Positions 59,326 through 64,000 of a stretch of DNA of 64,000 bases are shown here, piece by piece. Every line of letters begins with the position of its first letter. The stretch's first letter is position 1. The stretch comes from Paenibacillus ginsengihumi DSM 21568 (GTDB lineage Bacteria; Bacillota; Bacilli; Paenibacillales; NBRC-103111). The stretch lies in assembly GCF_000380965.1 (NCBI RefSeq), contig NZ_KB905568.1:17578-81577 (forward strand), written 5' to 3'. The notes beneath the pieces were generated by a model. That model was not told where the DNA came from and searched no databases. It worked only from the letters and a program-made list of their open reading frames with translations. Position numbers and translations under genes: made by a program.

Positions 59326-60056
59326 CGAAGGCGGGAGCGAATCGGGCCGCGGACGGAAGCGGGAGCCTGTATGCAAGCGACAGCGGAATAAGCGGCGTTC
59401 GTTACGGAGTGGCCGATGTCGGTGGCGGACGGATACTGGCGATCGAAAGCTCGGCGCCGCTTCATATATTGAATTCGTCGGTATGGAACGGCGGATTCGC
59501 GAAAGTGACAAGCATCGTGAACCGGCAGGTCGACAGGTCGTACGACTGCGCCGATCCGGCGGCAGAGATGAAGCGGTTTTTGCAGCGCAGCGGTTTTGAA
59601 CCGGAGCGAACGGCGGCGATGCTGACGGCAGCAAACATTCGGGGCTACGGGCGGAAGCTGGCAGCGGCTGGAGGCGGCCCCGCTGTCTGCGCCTGGGTCA
59701 CGGCCGGACTCAGCAACCGGTCGCGGGCCGGCAGCCTGCGGGCCTCGGACAAGCTGTACCCCGGCACGATCAACACGATCGTCGTCATCGACGGCGCTTT
59801 GACGGAAGCGGCGCTCGTGAACGCCGTCATTACGGCGACGGAAGCGAAGGCGGCCGCTTTGCAGGACATGGGCGTGCTGACCGATGACGGGCTGCAGGCC
59901 ACCGGCACGACGACCGATGCGGTCATTATCGCAGCGGTTCCGCGAGGGGGCCCCATTCGTTATGCGGGACCGGCCACGACTGCGGGAGCCGCTATCGGCG
60001 CGGCGGTCTACGAGGCGACGCGGGCCAGCCTCCGCGGCGACTTGGGCGGGAGATAG
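59322..60056 (+). CDS. cbiZ: Adenosylcobinamide amidohydrolase
   Basis: 244 residues. CbiZ pattern: AWVTAGLSNRSRAGS, PGTINTIVVIDGALTEAALV, ATEAKAAALQDMGV and ATGTTTDAVIIAA. It cleaves adenosylcobinamide to adenosylcobyric acid for cobamide salvage or remodelling. ATG 59322 is chosen for the ATGA overlap with the preceding gene; ATG 59304 is also possible. No other cobalamin gene or B12 riboswitch is in the window. Confidence 0.87.
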   Translation: MTKAGANRAADGSGSLYASDSGISGVRYGVADVGGGRILAIESSAPLHILNSSVWNGGFAKVTSIVNRQVDRSYDCADPAAEMKRFLQRSGFEPERTAAMLTAANIRGYGRKLAAAGGGPAVCAWVTAGLSNRSRAGSLRASDKLYPGTINTIVVIDGALTEAALVNAVITATEAKAAALQDMGVLTDDGLQATGTTTDAVIIAAVPRGGPIRYAGPATTAGAAIGAAVYEATRASLRGDLGGR

Positions 60057-60079
60057 CCGGCTAAGCCGGACGAATTCTA

Positions 60080-60231
60080 CCGCCATCGGCTGCCCGCCTG
60101 CGGTGTTGAAAAATCGGCGTATGGATGCCGCTGATTTTTCAAGGGAGCAGCCGATGACGGGCGCATCCTATCGTCATCGGCCGTCACCTGCGGTGTTGAA
60201 ATTTTGTCGGCGTATATCGCCAAATTTTCAA
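60080..60231. repeat. R1 intergenic repeats, two units
   Basis: First hairpin B TTGAAAAATCGGCG...GCTGATTTTTCAA (60106-60142), hairpin A CCGATGACGGGCGCATCCTATCGTCATCGG (60151-60180), second hairpin B TTGAAATTTTGTCGGCG...CGCCAAATTTTCA (60197-60230). Confidence 0.75.
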
Positions 60232-60300
60232 GATAGACGCCCATGCCGCTGGCGCGGCACCATCAGATGGTGAAAATGGGCCGCCTGGGGCTATTTTCAA
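60232..60300. repeat. R2 module, single copy (69 bp)
   Basis: GATAGACGCCCATGCCGCTG...CACCATCAGATGGTG...GGGGCTATTTTCAA; as at 44270 but six bases shorter. Confidence 0.85.
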
Positions 60301-60318
60301 GATAGCCGAGCCACAAAA

Positions 60319-60519
60319 GTTGTATTTTGTACAACAAAAACGGGGAGATAACTCCTATTTGACGCTCAATGTTGCACTTTGTGCAATATTTTGAGCGATG
60401 TTCCCGGGTTTGAAGTCAATTGCGCCCAAATTGTTGTACAAAATGCAACATTTCCCTTCCTCTGGTGCGAAGAGGGCGGAAAATGTTGCATTTTTTGCAG
60501 GATTTGTCGCCTCATGTGC
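60319..60519. repeat. 201-bp direct repeat (R3), copy 2
   Basis: Gap-free partner of 44430-44630. The last 70 bases, CCCTTCCTCTGGTGCGAAG onward, are almost unchanged. It follows an R1-R2 block in the same order as copy 1. Confidence 0.88.
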
Positions 60520-60549
60520 TTGGGGTCGCGTTCCTGGGCCATTTTAGGA

Positions 60550-60639
60550 TAGCCGCCCAGGATGGGTGCAGCCTTCCGCCATCGGCTGCCTGCCTGCGGT
60601 GTTGAAAAATCAAGCGAACGGATGTCGCCGATTTTTCAA
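60550..60639. repeat. R1 intergenic repeat
   Basis: GCCATCGGCTGCC...GCGGTG, then hairpin B TTGAAAAATCAAGCG...CGCCGATTTTTCAA (60602-60638). Confidence 0.7.
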
Positions 60640-60789
60640 GATAGACGCCCATGCCGCTGGCGCAGCACCATCAGAAGATGAAAATGTGCCGCGGCGCACC
60701 AAGCGCTATTTTCAAGATAGACCCCCATGCCGCTGGCGCAGCACCATCAGAAGATGAAAATGTGCCGCGCACCCCGGGGCTATTTTCAA
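60640..60789. repeat. Two tandem R2 modules (75 bp each)
   Basis: Units 60640-60714 and 60715-60789 match 44270-44419, with CATCAGAAGATG in place of CATCAGATGGTG. Confidence 0.85.
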
Positions 60790-60905
60790 GATAGGGCCGA
60801 ATGCTCCGCAGCTTTCCTGCGCAAGCTAGGTATCAAGGATGCGGCAATTCCTGGAACAGTTCATGCAGCAAGCCGGATGATTGCGGAAAGGAGCACAGCG
60901 ACCTT

Positions 60906-61121
60906 ATGAATGAAAGCTCAAGCACAGACCAGATCGAGCTCGATGCCAATCATGTGCTGGTAATTCAGCGCAGTGAAGCAGGGCTCGGCGGGCAGGTGGT
61001 CGTGCGCGACCGAGGCCAGCCGGGCAGGGGCACGCAGCTGTTCGACCTTCCGCCGCAGCGGAATGCCGAAGCGCTGGTCGATCTGGCGTATATGTCGCTG
61101 CAAGCGGTGAGAGAAGGGTAG
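60906..61121 (+). CDS. Hypothetical protein (71 aa)
   Basis: 71 residues, soluble, with QIELDANHVLVIQRSEAGLG and ENREALVDLAYM-like helix at the end (PQRNAEALVDLAYMSL). ATG 60906 lies 13 bases after AAAGGAG. It starts right after the repeat block. Not recognised. Confidence 0.5.
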   Translation: MNESSSTDQIELDANHVLVIQRSEAGLGGQVVVRDRGQPGRGTQLFDLPPQRNAEALVDLAYMSLQAVREG

Positions 61122-61206
61122 GCAGGCTGCAGGCAGGGCGGATCGACAGGCTGCAGCGGTAACGGCAACAGGAACGGCGGCGGCAGCGTAATTCCGCCCC
61201 GTTCTG

Positions 61207-61422
61207 TCAAGGCCGCAGCCCGGCGATAATGAGCAGCACTCCGAGCGTGGCGGCGAGTCCGACCAGCAAAAATATGAAGCCGCCGAGCACAAGCAGCAGT
61301 CCCGGGAACATGAGGACGAGGCAGATAAAGCCGAGCAGTCCGAAGAAGGTTTGGAGCATCCATTTAAGCCAATGCCATATAATCAGCGCCAGGATGATCC
61401 CCAACGCAATCTGCAGCATCAT
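61207..61422 (-). CDS. Small membrane protein (71 aa)
   Basis: 71 residues with two long hydrophobic helices (LQIALGIILALIIWHWLKWM and GFICLVLMFPGLLLVLGGFI). ATG 61422 is 8 bases after GGAGG. Convergent with the 71-aa soluble gene. Function unknown. Confidence 0.68.
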   Translation of the reverse strand: MMLQIALGIILALIIWHWLKWMLQTFFGLLGFICLVLMFPGLLLVLGGFIFLLVGLAATLGVLLIIAGLRP

Positions 61423-61545
61423 GCGCATCCCCTCCGCCAAAAGTATATGGCGCATCGGACAAAACATGCCTGGGCGTGTCATCAAAGGCTTGAACGCTGC
61501 ATACAATGCCATTATCCATGCCGACAGGCGAAGGAGGGGTTACGA

Positions 61546-61650
61546 ATGTCCCGCGAAAGCTCTGCGCTCAAGGGGGTCGTCTACGGCATATTGTTTACGC
61601 TTCCAATCTGGGCAGGCGTCGGATGGCTTCTGTGGAGGTGGCTCGGTTAA
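61546..61650 (+). CDS. Tiny membrane protein (34 aa)
   Basis: 34 residues: polar SRESSALKG, then one membrane helix (VVYGILFTLPIWAGVGWLLW) and WRWLG. The RBS is excellent (AAGGAGGGG, 7 bases before ATG 61546), which supports a real gene despite its size. Divergent from the 71-aa membrane protein gene. Confidence 0.62.
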   Translation: MSRESSALKGVVYGILFTLPIWAGVGWLLWRWLG

Positions 61651-61654
61651 AAAT

Positions 61655-61750
61655 GACCTGGAAATTTTGCACAAAGTGCAGGATTTTCTTAAAAAGCAGC
61701 CAAGTGCTCCGGGTTTTGTTGTGCAAAATGCAACTTTGGCTGGAAGCTGG
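61655..61750. repeat. Sequence with R3-like palindromes
   Basis: TTTTGCACAAAGTGCA and TTGTGCAAAATGCAAC recall the TTGCACAAAATGCAACA motifs of the 201-bp repeats, but the surrounding sequence differs. Confidence 0.4.
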
Positions 61751-61860
61751 GCGCATGCAGCTAAAAAATTTTTTCAAAAACCGTTTGACAATAGCTTTGA
61801 AGGGTGCTATGATAGTTTTTGTCCGCTTCGTGAGATTGACGAAATGCGGGTTCGATACAT

Positions 61861-61944
61861 GCGGTCATGGCGGAATTGGCAGACGCGCTAGATTCAGGTT
61901 CTAGTGGTGTAACAACCGTGGAGGTTCGAGTCCTCTTGACCGCA
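61861..61944 (+). tRNA. tRNA-Leu (anticodon CAG), no encoded CCA
   Basis: Acceptor stem GCGGTCA/TGACCGC with discriminator A. Class II long variable arm, anticodon stem CTAGA/TCTAG around loop TTCAGGT, and T arm GAGGTTCGAGTCCTC. 84 bases; genomic CCA absent (ATT follows). Confidence 0.93.
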
Positions 61945-61981
61945 TTTCGATTCTTTCATATAGTTCCATCGTTCTATGTAT

Positions 61982-62068
<87 letters not shown>

Positions 62069-62070
62069 AT

Positions 62071-62310
62071 TCAACAATGAACGAGCTCTTGAATTTTCTC
62101 TTGCAGAGGTTCAGGAGCTTTTTGCATATTTGGAATCTGTAATGTAGCGCTCATCACTTGAGCCGAAGAAATTTTCGAGCTGTAGTCGAGATGAGCATAA
62201 ATGTTGGCTAATGGCTATGCCCCAGCCATTCTTGAATCTCCTTTAAGCTGACACCATTAGCAAGCAGTAAGCTGGCACAGCTGTGACGAAGATCGTGAAA
62301 CCGAATGGTA
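62071..62310 (-). pseudogene. Tyrosine integrase C-terminal remnant (frameshifted)
   Basis: Reading the minus strand gives RFHDLRHSCASLLLANGVSL and KEIQEWLGHSH then a stop. Shifting frame near 62205-62215 continues ANIYAHLDYSSKISSAQVMS and ends ELVHC at 62071. HxLRH and GHS...Y are the Arg/His/Tyr box II of phage-type recombinases. About five residues between GHS and ANIY are lost and the N-terminal two thirds are missing. It sits 3 bases from the 3' end of tRNA-Leu, the classic attachment location. Confidence 0.85.
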
Positions 62311-63123
62311 GTAGAAACGGAGATGGAGCAGGAACGTTTATTCGATGAACTAAAGAAAGGAAAGCAAGACCAATATGTCGCCTATAGAAAATTTATTATT
62401 GAAAAACAGCATCGGGTGATGAAGAAGGATGAAGTGAACACTTTTATGCAGGATTTTAGCGTGAAGTTCGGGGATATGGATATGGCAAAGAATGTGATGA
62501 CTGCGGCCTATGAAAGTGCTGATGTCATTGATGGCCCTAAACTGACCATATGTAAAAGATGCGGATGGACGGTTGCTTTCGACCGAGAGAACAGAGGAAT
62601 TTGTTCGGATATACGATGCAGAAACTACACGAATAATTTTACTGATGTCGAGGTTGTCGAAAGCCCTCCTATTCATTACTATCGGCAAAGAAAAGGTATC
62701 GTACAGTTTGTAGGAAATCCGGGGGTTATTGAATTGGAATTGGAAAACGAGTGTCGGAAACTTGGGTTGCAAACGGAGTTGTGGCCGGATAAAGATAGTT
62801 ACGATCTCAAGATCACATTTCATGACGGTGAGTCATGGGCCGTGGACGCCAAAGATTATTCAAGAGCGTTTCTGTTAAAAGATAAGATTGAGAAGGATGG
62901 GAAGGCTATCCCCCAATCTCATCGTTGGGAAGCCGGATTTATTGTTGTGCCGGATGAACGTGTACGTGAGAATCGCCATTATACTCGCATTGTCGACCAA
63001 GGGATACGGCAAGTTGGACAAAGAGAAACGGTGCGTTGTTTAAAGTTCACTGATTTCATGGAAGAAGTGAAAAAACGCGTGGGAGGGGATTCCTTTGAGA
63101 TTGGTTCGAAGCAGATTATATGA
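62305..63123 (+). CDS. PD-(D/E)xK endonuclease-like protein, resembling the nuclease subunit of pPIWI-RE modules
   Basis: 272 residues. Zinc-ribbon-like cysteines at 83, 86, 100 and 105 (CKRC ... CSDIRC). Then a nuclease-like domain (about 140-245): ELELE, SYDLKITFHDG with Asp167, and WAVDAKDYSR with Asp181-x-Lys183, a PD-(D/E)xK arrangement. The ribbon-plus-nuclease order and the WAVDAKD line resemble the REase protein that accompanies prokaryotic PIWI and a helicase in pPIWI-RE islands; this is recall, unverified. The ATG lacks an RBS and abuts the integrase remnant, so the N-terminus may be truncated. Confidence 0.5.
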   Translation: MVVETEMEQERLFDELKKGKQDQYVAYRKFIIEKQHRVMKKDEVNTFMQDFSVKFGDMDMAKNVMTAAYESADVIDGPKLTICKRCGWTVAFDRENRGICSDIRCRNYTNNFTDVEVVESPPIHYYRQRKGIVQFVGNPGVIELELENECRKLGLQTELWPDKDSYDLKITFHDGESWAVDAKDYSRAFLLKDKIEKDGKAIPQSHRWEAGFIVVPDERVRENRHYTRIVDQGIRQVGQRETVRCLKFTDFMEEVKKRVGGDSFEIGSKQII

Positions 63124-63446
63124 GATTTCTCGAAAATTGGCTCCCCATCTTTCTACGAATTCCGGCTTATCCGAAGTTGGATTTGCCAAGATTGAGTTGC
63201 TCTTGTACCTCTTCCATCAATATACGACTGGCAAAGATGTGAAGAAAGCATACTTGTTGTTATCTGGCTTATTTGATCGGCCTTCGGAAGCCTAGTAAGC
63301 AGGACTATGTGCTATTGAACGCAAGGAAACTGTTGCGAGGCCTGCATTCAAAGATTGACTGGGAAGATCAGATGGGGAAATATTTCCGGATCAAAGACTC
63401 GATTCGATTATTCTTGCTATCTGATGATGACAAGTTGAGTTACTAA
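63095..63446 (+). pseudogene. Frameshifted ORF coupled to the endonuclease gene
   Basis: TTG 63095 overlaps the endonuclease stop and has GGAGGGG 6 bases upstream. The first frame reads RLVRSRLYEISRKLAPHLST ... KDVKKAYLLLSGLFD and then stops at 63295. The +1 frame continues smoothly as LRKPSKQDYVLLNARKLLRG ... SIRLFLLSDDDKLSY to TAA at 63446, about 116 residues in total. One base change near 63280-63290 explains the break. Family unknown; probably a partner of the upstream protein. Confidence 0.55.
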
Positions 63447-63878
63447 ACCCCTTTTCGACTGCTTCACAAGTCCTGAGTTTCGAGCCCATTTTTACCTCTC
63501 CTTTCATTTATCTCTTATTTGGTAAATAGGAACTGGATAGCAAAAAGGCAACTTCAATTAGTGAAAATAAAATATCCCTCCGCAGTTCCAAAGGCCCAAG
63601 AAAATCGGGTCTCAAAGAATCGGAGGGATTTTCATGCTGAAGTGATTTTTATGAAAGTAATTTAGTCGAGTAACGAAAATATGCCTTTAAAAAAATTTGC
63701 CTCAATTTTTTAAAAAATGAATGCAGCCCAATAAAAAAAGGGGGGGTTAACAAAACATCGGGCACACCATTATTAACCTGTACTCCGTAAACAGTAAGTA
63801 TCCTGCAAAGCTATTGTACTTATTTGAGACCATTATATGTTAATGAAGAGCAACGAACAGAAATCCGTTTCTTTTTGG
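63447..63878. other. AT-rich non-coding stretch
   Basis: No coding frame seen. Holds the hairpin at 63574-63632 and A-runs. The base composition is clearly more AT-rich than the rest of the window, consistent with acquired DNA. Confidence 0.5.
63574..63632 (+). terminator. Long-loop terminator-like hairpin
   Basis: ATCCCTCCG (63574-63582) pairs with CGGAGGGAT (63621-63629), then TTT. An inner pair GGCCC/GGGTC stabilises the loop. It could end the 62305-63446 transcript. Confidence 0.6.
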
Positions 63879-64000
63879 TCATTCTGGAATCAGGTATGAA
63901 GATGAATAGCGATATCCGGATTCGGTGGTGTTATCTTTCCGTATCCAATGGTAGGCCTTAACACGATAGTAATAGCCAGATAATACAGAGATATCGCGAA
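63879..64000 (-). CDS. C-terminal end of an unknown protein (continues past window)
   Basis: Minus-strand frame open from the window edge to TGA at 63879-63881, about 39 residues: RDISVLSGYYYRVKAYHWIR then KDNTTESGYRYSSSYLIPE. Tyr/Ser-rich beta-type sequence like C-termini of secreted Bacillales proteins with YxVxSYHWIxxNGxTES patterns. The alternative frames are less protein-like. Confidence 0.5.
   Translation of the reverse strand, partial: RDISVLSGYYYRVKAYHWIRKDNTTESGYRYSSSYLIPE

Overview
The window looks like a chromosomal segment of a GC-rich (by eye well above 50% GC) endospore-former-type Firmicute of the Paenibacillaceae (Paenibacillus/Cohnella-like). The reasons are Bacillus-type orthologues (CshA, Tpx, YugP, YitT, YesL, Fer, Xpt, CimA, QueCDE, GltC-like LysR, DUF4247/DUF4178), strong AGGAGG-type ribosome binding sites, frequent TTG/GTG starts, sigma-A promoters and a GlnR/TnrA-type box. 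Nearly all of it is ordinary chromosome; only the last ~2 kb is AT-rich and shows signs of transfer.

Layout. 1-5.4 kb: 3' end of ung, a small unknown, YitT, the DUF4247/DUF4178 pair, and the DEAD-box helicase cshA with a long leader. 5.7-14.1 kb: YesL-like membrane protein, a probable 6S RNA, xylB, tpx divergent from a GltC-like regulator, YugP, a MerR regulator, and amtB with a GlnR-type box. 14.3-23.1 kb: DUF294 nucleotidyltransferase plus DEDDh exonuclease, JAMM protein, MFS efflux, TlpA-like thioredoxin, cimA, dinB-mobB, ferredoxin. 23.3-32.0 kb: a surface/signalling block with CHASE2-class III cyclase, FecR/Pro-rich/cohesin-like secreted protein, NHL-propeller/stalk protein (tightly coupled), then an ECF sigma factor and an L,D-transpeptidase. 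32-42.8 kb: pyrD, small alarmone synthetase, DUF309, thioredoxin, two RsmF-like rRNA methyltransferases, RsuA-type pseudouridine synthase, a three-repeat acidic protein. 42.9-46.1 kb: queD-queE and queC, separated by 1.3 kb of repeats. 46.3-58 kb: divergent HTH pair, two Gfo/Idh/MocA oxidoreductases, GGDEF protein, glycosyltransferase, DMT, SDR, YkvI, DedA, lipoprotein, xpt. 58-61.7 kb: small unknowns, cbiZ, tiny membrane proteins. 61.9-64 kb: two tRNA-Leu(CAG), a decayed tyrosine integrase, and a restriction-endonuclease-like ORF with a frameshifted partner.

The most striking feature not explained by genes is a family of intergenic elements found at about ten loci. Each carries two hairpins (one around ATGACGA...TCGTCAT, one around TTGAAAATT...AATTTTCAA). 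The second stem changes in sequence between copies but keeps pairing, which argues for selection on structure. Related 75-bp tandem modules and a 201-bp direct repeat accompany it at 44.2-44.6 and 60.2-60.8 kb. The second item of interest is the cyclase-FecR-NHL operon with its sigma factor/L,D-transpeptidase neighbours. The third is the tRNA-Leu-linked island remnant, whose endonuclease resembles the nuclease subunit of pPIWI-RE type defence modules.

All functional names come from reading motifs by eye; no database search was possible.
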